This document shows positions 1 to 7,615 of a stretch of DNA of 40,176 bases, piece after piece. Origin of the DNA: Pseudomonadota bacterium. GTDB lineage: Bacteria; Pseudomonadota; Alphaproteobacteria; Rhizobiales; Rhizobiaceae. Both the position numbers and the translations under genes were made by a program. The notes beneath the pieces are model-generated. The model was given only the letters and a program-made list of their open reading frames with translations. It was not told where the DNA came from and made no database searches. Location: NCBI GenBank assembly GCA_023419535.1, contig JAEZXX010000122.1, positions 1 through 40,176 of the forward strand, in the 5' to 3' direction. How positions within the stretch are numbered: the stretch's first letter is position 1; every line of letters starts with the position of its first letter.

Positions 1-352
1 ATGACACGAACGTGAATGCGTCTGTTCTTGCCTCCGTGTCGCCATACTTCCCCGAAAGTTAGTCGAACGCGCCGCCCGACCAGACGATCAGGATCAGTGG
101 AGATCAGGATCACGTGCCGCCCCTCGCCCCGCTCCTCGGCCACCCGCATCGTCCGGTCCGGCGTCCCGCCGCGCAGGCGGTCGTGTCGGCGGCGACCGGG
201 CGGGCCGATCGGAGGCGCGTCCGGCGCATGCGGCCCGGCGCCCGCCTCATGAGCTTCGCCGCCCCGGCGGCGCAGCGCGAGCCGGCGCCGGGGGCGAGCG
301 GACATCGCACGACGTTCAGCTGACGAGACCGACCCAAACAAAGAGAGGTTCC
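1..352. other. Left-edge stretch without a convincing gene
   Basis: About 350 bases precede hcp. Short open frames exist on both strands, but their translations are Arg/Pro-rich and look like by-products of high GC. The only patterns I see are an 11-base direct repeat (GATCAGGATCA at 86-96 and 102-112, period 16) and, at 341-347, a purine-rich AGAGAGG ribosome binding site for hcp. The first 60 bases are less GC-rich than the rest and could hold the hcp promoter, but I cannot assign -35/-10 boxes. Confidence 0.5.
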
Positions 353-829
353 ATGCCGATTTACCTGCAGATCGACGGCATCCAGGGCGACGCCACCCAG
401 GAGCAGCACCGCAAGTGGATGGACATCGAGGCGCTGCACTGGAACGTCTCGCGCAATCTGAACACGGTGGCCGGCAAGGCCGCCAACCGCGAGGCCACCG
501 AGCCGACCATCTCCGAGGTGGTGCTGACCAAGATCAGCGACAGTTCCACCACCAGCCTGTTCCAGGAGGCGGTCTCGGGCACGCAGGGCAAGACCGCGAC
601 GATCCACCTCGTCTCCACCGGCAGCCCCGGCGAGACCTATATCGAGTACATCCTGACCAACACGCTGATCGCCAGCTACACGGTCGATTCCTCCGGCGAC
701 CGGCCGCTGGAGACGCTCAAGCTGAACTTCACCAAGCTCGAGCTGAAGTACATCCCCTACGACGACACCAACCGCCCGCAGTCGCCGATGATCGCCTCCT
801 ACGATCTGGCGACCACCCGCGCCGGATAA
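353..829 (+). CDS. hcp: Hcp family type VI secretion tube protein
   Basis: The 158-residue product has the length and overall pattern of Hcp, the ring-forming protein that stacks into the type VI secretion inner tube and can carry effectors in its lumen. Family signs are the start MPIYLQIDGIQGD, the LHWNVSRN stretch near residue 30, a TISEVVLTKISDSSTTSLF segment near residues 54-74 and the strand pair ending in LNFTKLELKYIPYD. A strong ribosome binding site (AAGAGAGG) sits six bases upstream. No other type Vi genes (sheath, baseplate, ATPase) are visible, so it is either an orphan hcp or the edge of a cluster outside the window. The next gene is 106 bases downstream on the same strand and may be co-transcribed. 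The family call is secure; a working secretion role is inferred. Confidence 0.88.
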   Translation: MPIYLQIDGIQGDATQEQHRKWMDIEALHWNVSRNLNTVAGKAANREATEPTISEVVLTKISDSSTTSLFQEAVSGTQGKTATIHLVSTGSPGETYIEYILTNTLIASYTVDSSGDRPLETLKLNFTKLELKYIPYDDTNRPQSPMIASYDLATTRAG

Positions 830-935
830 GGCGAACGCCGAAACGACCGGGCGCCGCGCCACCCCGCGCGGCGCCCGGACTCCCATCGGCGAGAGGCGCC
901 CCGCCAGAAGGGCGACGCAAGAGGAGAAGCGGAAG

Positions 936-1532
936 ATGGCGAACTTCAACGTCAGCGTCGGGGGCCTGAACCTTCGCGCGGTCGCCGACCAGGACCTGGC
1001 GGCACTGGGATGCCATGTCGGGGACCTCCAGACCTTCGAGCATGTCAGCAGCCGCAATCCGGCCGTTCGCCGATTCGGCGCGCGATCGGCCGTCGGATCG
1101 AGCGTCGCGCATGCGCTGCTCAGTGCGTCGGTGGCCCTGAACCACCAGGGTCTGACTGTCTGGCTCAAGAGCTGGCTTCGCAACAACGGCGAAACCATCC
1201 GGGACCGCCTCGACGAGGAGGGCGACGAGGTCTTCGTCGTGCTGGCGAACTGGCTGGAAGGTCAGGGCGCACATTCGACGATCGTGACGGGCCGGGAGAT
1301 CCACCTCATCGGCACCGTCAAGGACATGGCCTCCCTTTCCGAGCTGCTGACCCCGGCCAAGCTCTACGGCCCAAAGGCCCACGCCTCGCCGCCGAACAGC
1401 CTGCACGCCTTCCGCAGCGCCTACCTCGTCGGATCGCGCGTGGGCGCAGGCGACAAGATCGCGGCCTCGGCGGTCCGTCCGCTCTGGACGCAGGCCCCCG
1501 ATCTGTCGGCCCTCAAGCGCTACGGTCTCTGA
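936..1532 (+). CDS. Unrecognised 198-residue protein downstream of hcp
   Basis: I do not recognise this protein. It starts at an ATG behind an excellent ribosome binding site (GAGGAGAAG). There is no signal peptide; a moderately hydrophobic segment lies near residues 52-72 (SSVAHALLSASVALNHQGLTV region), followed by an acidic and basic stretch (RDRLDEEGDE) and a WLEGQGAHSTIVTGREIHLIG region near 108-128. The C-terminus is basic and Pro/Ala-rich. Position directly after hcp suggests a type VI cargo, adaptor or immunity protein, but that rests on context alone. It converges on the fatty-acid cluster with a hairpin in the 59-base gap. Codon use is like that of its neighbours, so it is probably a real gene. 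Confidence 0.75.
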   Translation: MANFNVSVGGLNLRAVADQDLAALGCHVGDLQTFEHVSSRNPAVRRFGARSAVGSSVAHALLSASVALNHQGLTVWLKSWLRNNGETIRDRLDEEGDEVFVVLANWLEGQGAHSTIVTGREIHLIGTVKDMASLSELLTPAKLYGPKAHASPPNSLHAFRSAYLVGSRVGAGDKIAASAVRPLWTQAPDLSALKRYGL

Positions 1533-1564
1533 CCGGCGCGAGCCGGCGGGAAAGGGATGAACGC

Positions 1565-1588
1565 GGCCCTCCGGCGCCCCCGGAGGCC
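1565..1588. terminator. Hairpin between convergent genes, possible two-way terminator
   Basis: CCTCCGG at 1568-1574 and CCGGAGG at 1580-1586 form a perfect 7-bp stem with a 5-base loop, with extra G/C pairs possible at the base through a bulge. It lies between the stop codons of the 198-residue gene (+) and the enoyl-CoA hydratase gene (-). There is no T-tract on either side, so termination here is only likely. Confidence 0.45.
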
Positions 1589-1591
1589 GGC

Positions 1592-2338
1592 TCAGGACTT
1601 GGCGCGCGCCATGAAGGCCATGAAAGCGGCCTGAGCTTCCTTCGAGCGAAGACGCTCCGCGAAGAGGTCGATCTCGACCCGGATTCGCTCCTCGATCGGC
1701 GCCCGCTCGCCCCGGATCAGCTCGCGCGAGATGCGGAGCGCCTCGGGCGGCTTCGTCGCCAGCGCGCTCGCCGCGGCGAAGGCCGCCGTATCGGCATCGT
1801 CCACGACCCGGGTGACGAGGTTCGCGGCGCGCGCGCCCTCCGCGTCGAACGTCTCGCCTGCGGCCAGAAGCGCGAAGGCGCGCTGATGACCCATGAGGCG
1901 CGGTGCGATGAGGCTGGACGCGGCCTCCGGAACGAGGCCGAGGTCGACGAAGGGCGTGCGGAAGACCGAGCGGGGCGAGGCGTAAACGAGGTCGCAGTGC
2001 ATCAGCATCGTCGTACCGATGCCGATCGCCAGACCGTCGACCGCAGCCACCAGCGGCTTTCCCGAACGCACCAGCGCCAGGAGGAAGCCTTCGACCTCGT
2101 CCGGCCGGAGCCCGCCTTGGGCGAAGGCGACGAAGTCCGCGATGTCGTTGCCGGCGGTGAAGGCGCCGGGCGCTCCGGCGATCAGGACGGCACGCACGGA
2201 CGCGTCCTCCTCGGCCGACCGGAGCGCCTCCGACATCGCGCGGTACATCGCGCGGTCGAGCGCGTTCTTCTTCTCGGGCCGTTTCATGCGGATGGTCAGC
2301 ACGCCGTCGGCGCGCGCGGTCTCGATCGTCTGGGTCAT
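1592..2338 (-). CDS. Enoyl-CoA hydratase/isomerase family protein
   Basis: A 248-residue crotonase-fold enzyme acting on enoyl-CoA thioesters in beta-oxidation. The oxyanion-hole segment FTAGNDIADF is at residues 60-69 and the second oxyanion loop DGLAIGIGT at 101-109. The segment FVDLGLVPEAASS (130-142) resembles the catalytic-Glu region of delta3,delta2-enoyl-CoA isomerases (PaaG/ECI type, where the motif is usually PEGCSS or PEAASS), so it may move double bonds of unsaturated acyl-CoAs rather than hydrate them. The start ATG lies 10 bases after the stop of the upstream acyl-CoA dehydrogenase gene, so it is the last gene of the beta-oxidation run. Fold call is secure; hydratase versus isomerase is not. 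Confidence 0.9.
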   Translation of the reverse strand: MTQTIETARADGVLTIRMKRPEKKNALDRAMYRAMSEALRSAEEDASVRAVLIAGAPGAFTAGNDIADFVAFAQGGLRPDEVEGFLLALVRSGKPLVAAVDGLAIGIGTTMLMHCDLVYASPRSVFRTPFVDLGLVPEAASSLIAPRLMGHQRAFALLAAGETFDAEGARAANLVTRVVDDADTAAFAAASALATKPPEALRISRELIRGERAPIEERIRVEIDLFAERLRSKEAQAAFMAFMARAKS

Positions 2339-2348
2339 CGACCTCTCC

Positions 2349-4124
2349 TCAGGCGAGCGCGACGCGGGCGGCCGCGAGACTCGCCGACCCGGTCAGCACC
2401 TGATCCTTGAGCGCGGCGACTTCGGCGAGAAGGTTTTCGGCGGCGAAGCGCGCGAGCGCCGTCCGAGCCTCGCCCTCCGCGTCCACGATCGCCCCCTTGG
2501 CGAGGTAGCTGGCGCCCGCGACGAGCGAGAACAGCCGCAGATAGGCCGTCGCGCCGGACAGCGCCTCGTCCATCCGCTTGGTTCTCAGCGCCTCGAGCAG
2601 GAAATCGGTCGTCTCGCGTAGGTCCGAGAGGGCCGCCTGCAGGCGTTCGGCCGTGCGGCCGAGGCCGTCGCGGTTCGAGGCGCGCACGTCCTCGGCGATC
2701 GCCGCCAGTTCGTCGATATAGGCGGTCGCCGCCGCGCCGTCGGAAAGCGGCAGCTTTCGGGTGACGAGGTCGATCGACTGGATGCCGTTCGTCCCCTCGT
2801 AGATCGTCGCGATGCGCGCATCGCGCAGGTAGCGCGCCGCGCCCGTCTCCTCGATGTAGCCCATGCCGCCGTGCACCTGGATGCCGAGCGAGGCCACCTC
2901 GACCCCGACATCGGTCGGGAAGGCCTTGGCGAGCGGCGTCAGAAGGCTCGCGCGCTCGCTCCAAAGCCTGGCGTCGTCGCCGTCGTGAACGCGCGCCATG
3001 TCGATCGCGTGGCCGCAGGCATAGGCGATCGCCCGGGCCGAGCCCGTCAGCGCCTTCATCGTCAGGAGCATGCGCGCGACGTCGGCATGCTCGACGATCG
3101 GCGACATCTGGTTCGAGGGCTCGGGGTTCTTGGCCAGAAGCGTGGAGCGGCCCTGCCGGCGGTCCTTCGCGTAGGCCAGAGCCTTCTGCGTCGCCGCTTC
3201 CGCGACGCCGAGGCCCTGGATGCCGACGTAGAGCCGGGCGGAGTTCATCATGGTGAACATGCAGGCGAGGCCCTTGTTCTCCTCGCCGACGAGCCAGCCG
3301 ATCGCGCCGTCCCCATCGTCGCCGTAGATCATCGTGCAGGTCGGCGAGCCGTGGATGCCCATCTTGTGCTCGATGGAATGGCAGCGCGCGTCGTTGCGGG
3401 CTCCCAGCGACCCGTCCTCGTTCACGAGGAACTTCGGCACGAGGAAGAGCGAGATGCCCTTCACGCCCGCCGGTGCGTCCGGCAGGCGCGCGAGGACGAG
3501 ATGCACGATGTTCTCGGTGAGGTCGTGCTCGCCATAGGTGATGAAGATCTTCTGGCCGAAGATGCGGTAGGTGCCGTCATCGGCGCGCTCGGCGCGAGTG
3601 CGCAGCGCCGAGAGGTCCGAGCCGGCCTGCGGCTCGGTCAGGTTCATCGTGCCCATCCATTCGCCGGAGACGAGCTTGTCCAGATAGGTCGCCTTTAGAT
3701 GGTCCGACCCGTGCTTCTCCAGCGCGTCCACCGCGCCGATCGTCAGCGTCGGGCCGATGGCGAAGGCCATGGAGGCGCCGTTCCACATCTCGGTCACGGC
3801 AGCCGACAGCGCGGTCGGGAGCCCCTGCCCGCCATGGCTCTCCGGCCCGGTCAGCGCGTTCCAGCCGGCGCCGGACCAGCGGGCGTAGAGGTCTTTCCAG
3901 CCCGCGGGCATGGTGACGGAGCCGTTGGCGAAGCGCGCGCCCTCGCGCTCGCCGGCCTCTCCGAGCGGTGCGATCTCCTCGGCCGCGAACTTGCCGGCTT
4001 CCTCGAGGATCGCATCCACGACGTCCTGGCTGAGGTCGCCCATCAGGCCGCCCTGGATCGCCGCCTCGAGCCCGGCGACCTTGCCGAGCGCGAACGAGAT
4101 GTCCTTCACCGGTGCCGTATACAT
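2349..4124 (-). CDS. Acyl-CoA dehydrogenase (AcdA/DmdC-like, long form)
   Basis: A 591-residue FAD flavoenzyme that makes the first double bond in acyl-CoA. Length and layout (N-terminal alpha domain, beta domain with NLTEPQAGSDLSALRT, C-terminal alpha domain, then about 130 extra residues) match the long acyl-CoA dehydrogenases annotated as AcdA-like or 3-methylmercaptopropionyl-CoA dehydrogenase-like. The IYEGTNGIQ motif near residue 440 holds the expected catalytic Glu. The ATG is preceded by GGGAGGA at a spacing of about six bases. A 55-base gap containing a 20-bp perfect palindrome separates it from the fadB-like gene, so it probably has its own regulated promoter. Substrate cannot be read from sequence. 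Confidence 0.9.
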   Translation of the reverse strand: MYTAPVKDISFALGKVAGLEAAIQGGLMGDLSQDVVDAILEEAGKFAAEEIAPLGEAGEREGARFANGSVTMPAGWKDLYARWSGAGWNALTGPESHGGQGLPTALSAAVTEMWNGASMAFAIGPTLTIGAVDALEKHGSDHLKATYLDKLVSGEWMGTMNLTEPQAGSDLSALRTRAERADDGTYRIFGQKIFITYGEHDLTENIVHLVLARLPDAPAGVKGISLFLVPKFLVNEDGSLGARNDARCHSIEHKMGIHGSPTCTMIYGDDGDGAIGWLVGEENKGLACMFTMMNSARLYVGIQGLGVAEAATQKALAYAKDRRQGRSTLLAKNPEPSNQMSPIVEHADVARMLLTMKALTGSARAIAYACGHAIDMARVHDGDDARLWSERASLLTPLAKAFPTDVGVEVASLGIQVHGGMGYIEETGAARYLRDARIATIYEGTNGIQSIDLVTRKLPLSDGAAATAYIDELAAIAEDVRASNRDGLGRTAERLQAALSDLRETTDFLLEALRTKRMDEALSGATAYLRLFSLVAGASYLAKGAIVDAEGEARTALARFAAENLLAEVAALKDQVLTGSASLAAARVALA

Positions 4125-4152
4125 CGCCGTTCCTCCCGTCCTGCCAATGGTC

Positions 4153-4185
4153 CTGACGTAACCGTCGTTGACGTTAACGTCAACG
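4153..4185 (-). promoter_or_regulatory. Palindromic operator before acyl-CoA dehydrogenase gene
   Basis: CGTTGACGTTAACGTCAACG at 4166-4185 is a perfect 20-bp palindrome. A degraded copy (TGACGTAACCGTC, 4154-4166) sits next to it, offset by 15 bases. It lies 42 bases upstream of the acyl-CoA dehydrogenase ATG and overlaps the fadB-like stop codon. Read on the minus strand, TTGACG in the palindrome could serve as a -35 box. An 11-base core (GACGTTAACGT) recurs before fadE at 9916-9926. From memory it resembles operators of MerR-family LiuR-type regulators of acyl-CoA catabolism; no regulator gene is in the window, so the binding protein is unknown. Confidence 0.65.
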
Positions 4186-6306
4186 CGACGAAGGCGGCTC
4201 CGGACCGTCGGCCGGTGCGGCCTTCATCGTCTCCCAGCCGGGGTCGGGCCGGAAGCGGGGCCCGTGCTTTTCCTCCAGCGCACTCAGACGGGCCACGATC
4301 TCGTCGACGCCGCGCTCGCGGGCATAGTGGAGCGGGCCGCCCCGGAAGGGCGCGAATCCCGTGCCGAAGATCATCGCCCCGTCGGCGATCGTCTCGTCCA
4401 TGACGACGCCTTCGCGAAGGCACGCGACGACGGCGTTCAGCATCGGCAGGAGCATGCGGTCGAGGATGTCGGCATCCGAGCCGCCCTTGCTCTTGGCCTC
4501 GTCGGTGAGGTCCGCCTTCTTGGGCTTGCCGTCCTCGTAGTCGTAGAGGCCGCGCCCGGTCTTGCGACCGAGCCGCTTCTCCTCGACCATCCGCATGAGC
4601 CAGGCGGGCGTGTCGGGGAACGCCGTGTCGAGGCGTTCGCGGAGGCTGGCCGACACGTCCACGGCGATGTCGAGGCCGACTTGATCTGTCAGTTCGATCG
4701 GGCCCATCGGCATGCCGAACTCTTCCGCGACGCGGTCGATCCGTTCCTTGGCGATCCCTTCGTCGACCATCAGGAGGGCTTCGGCCATGTAGGGCGTCAG
4801 GGCGCGGTTCACGAGGAAGCCGGGGGCGGAGGTGACCGGTGCGGGAAGCCGCGAGATTTCAACGGTGAAGGCGGTGGCGCGGCGCAGCGCCTCGGCGCTC
4901 GTGCCCGGGTGGCGCACGATCTCCACGAGCTGCATGCGCGACACGGGATTGAAGAAGTGGAGGCCGAGGAAGCGCGAGGGATCGGCAAGGCCTTCCGTCA
5001 GCGTCTCCAGCGGCAGCGCGGAGGTGTTGGTGGCCAGGATCGCGCCGTCCTTCAGCTTCGGCTCCACCTCGGCGTAGATCCGGCGCTTCAGGTCCAGCTT
5101 CTCGGGCGCGGCCTCGATGACGAGGTCGGCGTGTCGCACGCCCGAGCCGTCGAGGTCCGGCACCAGCCGGTCGAACGCGTCGCGGATCTTGAGCGGATCC
5201 CGGACCGTCTTCTCCAGCATTTTCGCCGCGGCCTTGATGGCGCGGCCGATGGGCTTGGGGTCGATGTCGGCAAGCGTGACGGCGAAGCCCTCGCGCGCCG
5301 CCCAGGCCGCGATGTCGCCGCCCATCGCGCCCGCGCCGATCACATGGACGTGCCGGATGCCGGACTTGCCCTCCCGGAGACCGCGCATCGCCTCGCGCAG
5401 GAAGAAGACCCGCACGAGGTTCCGCGAGGTCTCGGTCTCGACCAGATCGGCGAAGCTCTTCTGCTCGGCCCGCCGCATGGCCTTGGAGTCGGCGCCGTGC
5501 GCCTCCCAATTGTCGATCAGTCGGTAGGGCGCGGGATAATGGCGTTGCGGCGCCTTCTCCTCGGCACTCTTGCGCATCTGGCGTGCGACCAGCGTCCGGG
5601 CAGGCTTGAACGACAGGGCGCGCGACTTGAGGCCGGCTGTCCGCCCGTTTCGGGGGCCGGCCGCGACGGCGCGCAGGACATGCCGCTCCTCGACGATCTC
5701 GTCGACGAGGCCGACGGCCTTCGCTTTCTTGCCGCGGGCGGTCTTGCCGGTCAGCATCATGGTCATGGCTTCGACCGGGTCGGCGATCTCGAGCGAGCGG
5801 AAGGTGCCCCCGAGGCCGGGATGAAGGCCGAGCATCACCTCGGGAAAGCCGAGGCTGGCGTCCGGCGTCGCGATGCGCCGACGGCAGGCGAGCGCGAGTT
5901 CCAGGCCGCCGCCGAGGCAGTGGCCGTGGATCACGGCGACGGTCGGTACGGGGCAGTTCGCCAGCCGGTCGAGGACGGCATGTCCTTCGTCGAGCATCGC
6001 GGAGATCTGCGCGGTCGTCGCGCCCACGAACTGGTTGATGTCGGCACCCGCGGCGAAGCCGGCGGGCTTGGCCGAACGGATGATCACGCGGGACGGACGC
6101 TCCGTCTCGATCCGATCGAGATGGGCGTTCAGCTCCTCCAGGACGCTCCGGTCGATCGTGTTCACCGAACGGCCCGGACGGTCGAGAACGAGCCAGAGGG
6201 CGCCCTCCCCGTCCCTGCCCGCCCGCCAGTTGCCTACCGCCTCCACGTCGCGGACGGGTCCGAGTTCGATCAGGCGATCGGACAGGGCTTCGAGCATTCC
6301 GCTCAT
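4180..6306 (-). CDS. fadB: Multifunctional fatty-acid oxidation protein, FadB/FadJ type
   Basis: A 708-residue fusion of enoyl-CoA hydratase/isomerase and 3-hydroxyacyl-CoA dehydrogenase that performs the middle two steps of beta-oxidation. The N-terminal crotonase domain has FAAGADI (84-90), HGHCLGGGLELALAC (127-141) and FPEVMLGLHPGLGGT (154-168), with the two expected catalytic glutamates at E136 and E156. The dehydrogenase domain begins at about 318 with an NAD-binding GAGAMGG (324-330) and carries the signature around LGLHFFNPVSR with H450. The ATG follows a GGGAGA site and lies 25 bases after the thiolase stop. The thiolase partner directly upstream would form the usual FadB-FadA type complex. 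Confidence 0.93.
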   Translation of the reverse strand: MSGMLEALSDRLIELGPVRDVEAVGNWRAGRDGEGALWLVLDRPGRSVNTIDRSVLEELNAHLDRIETERPSRVIIRSAKPAGFAAGADINQFVGATTAQISAMLDEGHAVLDRLANCPVPTVAVIHGHCLGGGLELALACRRRIATPDASLGFPEVMLGLHPGLGGTFRSLEIADPVEAMTMMLTGKTARGKKAKAVGLVDEIVEERHVLRAVAAGPRNGRTAGLKSRALSFKPARTLVARQMRKSAEEKAPQRHYPAPYRLIDNWEAHGADSKAMRRAEQKSFADLVETETSRNLVRVFFLREAMRGLREGKSGIRHVHVIGAGAMGGDIAAWAAREGFAVTLADIDPKPIGRAIKAAAKMLEKTVRDPLKIRDAFDRLVPDLDGSGVRHADLVIEAAPEKLDLKRRIYAEVEPKLKDGAILATNTSALPLETLTEGLADPSRFLGLHFFNPVSRMQLVEIVRHPGTSAEALRRATAFTVEISRLPAPVTSAPGFLVNRALTPYMAEALLMVDEGIAKERIDRVAEEFGMPMGPIELTDQVGLDIAVDVSASLRERLDTAFPDTPAWLMRMVEEKRLGRKTGRGLYDYEDGKPKKADLTDEAKSKGGSDADILDRMLLPMLNAVVACLREGVVMDETIADGAMIFGTGFAPFRGGPLHYARERGVDEIVARLSALEEKHGPRFRPDPGWETMKAAPADGPEPPSSR

Positions 6307-6331
6307 GGACGTCTCTCCCGTCTGGATTGGA

Positions 6332-7615
6332 TCAGGCCGCTTCGAGCAGAAGGGCGCCGCCGAGGCCGCCGCCGACGCACTGCGTGGCGATGCCGCGCTT
6401 CAAGCCGCGATCCTTCAGCTGGCGCGCCAGATGCAGCGTGATGCGGTTGCCGCTCGTGCCGACCGGATGGCCGAGCGCGATGGCGCCGCCGTCGACGTTC
6501 AGCTTCTCGGGGCCGATCGTCCCCGCGGCGCCGTCGAGGCCCATCGCCTCTCGGCAGACCGTCTCGTCCTCCAGCGCGCGGACGCAAGCCAGCACCTGGA
6601 CGGCGAAGGCCTCGTTCAGCTCGACGAGATCGATCTTATCGAGCGAAGTGGCGTTGCGCTTGAGGAGCGAGGCGATCGACAGCGCCGGGCCGAGCCCCAT
6701 GATCGACGGATCGAGCGCGTCCCAGTGCGAATCGATGATCCGCGCGATCGGCGTCAGGCCGTGCTTCTCGACCGCCTCCTCCGAGGCCAGCAGCGTCCAG
6801 GAGGCTCCGTCGGTGATCTGCGAGGAATTGCCGGCCGTGACTCGACCGTAGGGCCGCTCGAAGACGGGCTTCAGCTGACCGAGCTTGGCGGCGGAGGAGT
6901 CCGGCCGCACGCCGTCGTCATGGTCGAAGACCTGTCCGTCGCGCGAAAAGGCGGGGATCAGTTCGCCCGTCAGGCGGCCGTCCGCGTGCGCGGCGGCCAG
7001 GCGGCGGTGGCTTTCGGCGGCGTAGGCGTCGGCCTCCTCGCGCGTGACGCCGAAGAGATGCGCGACCTTCTCCGCCGTCTGACCCATATTGAGGTCAGTG
7101 ATCGGATCGGTGAGGCCGCGCTCCAGCCCGACGATGGGTTTCAGGAACTCGGGCCGCCAGCCCGTCGCCGCCTTCACGCGGTCGCCCGTCGTCCGGGCAC
7201 CGTTCAGCTTGGCGAACCAGTCGACCGCGCCGCGCGAGAGCACGAGCGGCGAATGGCTGAGCGCCTCGGCTCCCCCGGCCAGCGCGATCTCCGCCTGTCC
7301 GTCCGAGATCTGGCGCATCGCGGTGTCGATCGACAGCATGCCGGACCCGCAATTGACCTGAACCGTATAGGCCGGGACGGTGTCGGGAAGCCCGAGCCGA
7401 AGCGTGGCGACGCGCGCCGGGTTCATCTCCTCGGCCACGACGTTGACGCAGCCGAGAACGACGAGGTCGATCGCCGAAAGGTCGAACTCCTGCCGCAGCA
7501 GCAGCGGGCGTCCGCACTGCACCGCAAGATCGACCGGCGTGAACGGACCGGGCTTGCCGCGTGCCTTGATGAAGGGCGTGCGGGCGCCGTCGACGATGTA
7601 GACGGGCCGGCTCAT
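6332..7615 (-). CDS. fadA: Acetyl-CoA C-acyltransferase (3-ketoacyl-CoA thiolase)
   Basis: A 427-residue thiolase that releases acetyl-CoA in the last step of beta-oxidation. The nucleophilic cysteine is in VNCGSGMLS (C89); the C-terminal GHPVGTSG gives the catalytic His (H383) and QCVGGG the second Cys (C413). The length is nearer FadI than the shorter FadA of Escherichia coli, so fadI is an equally fair symbol. Its ATG overlaps the fadE stop codon by four bases (ATGA), a sign of translational coupling. All catalytic residues are present. Confidence 0.92.
   Translation of the reverse strand: MSRPVYIVDGARTPFIKARGKPGPFTPVDLAVQCGRPLLLRQEFDLSAIDLVVLGCVNVVAEEMNPARVATLRLGLPDTVPAYTVQVNCGSGMLSIDTAMRQISDGQAEIALAGGAEALSHSPLVLSRGAVDWFAKLNGARTTGDRVKAATGWRPEFLKPIVGLERGLTDPITDLNMGQTAEKVAHLFGVTREEADAYAAESHRRLAAAHADGRLTGELIPAFSRDGQVFDHDDGVRPDSSAAKLGQLKPVFERPYGRVTAGNSSQITDGASWTLLASEEAVEKHGLTPIARIIDSHWDALDPSIMGLGPALSIASLLKRNATSLDKIDLVELNEAFAVQVLACVRALEDETVCREAMGLDGAAGTIGPEKLNVDGGAIALGHPVGTSGNRITLHLARQLKDRGLKRGIATQCVGGGLGGALLLEAA

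Noticed and set aside
86..117. Direct repeat GATCAGGATCA, two copies
   Set aside because: Only two copies, no link to a known element; noted in the left-edge entry.
4168..6441. A 757-residue plus-strand open frame across the fadB gene
   Set aside because: Antisense shadow of a gene whose catalytic motifs are intact on the minus strand.
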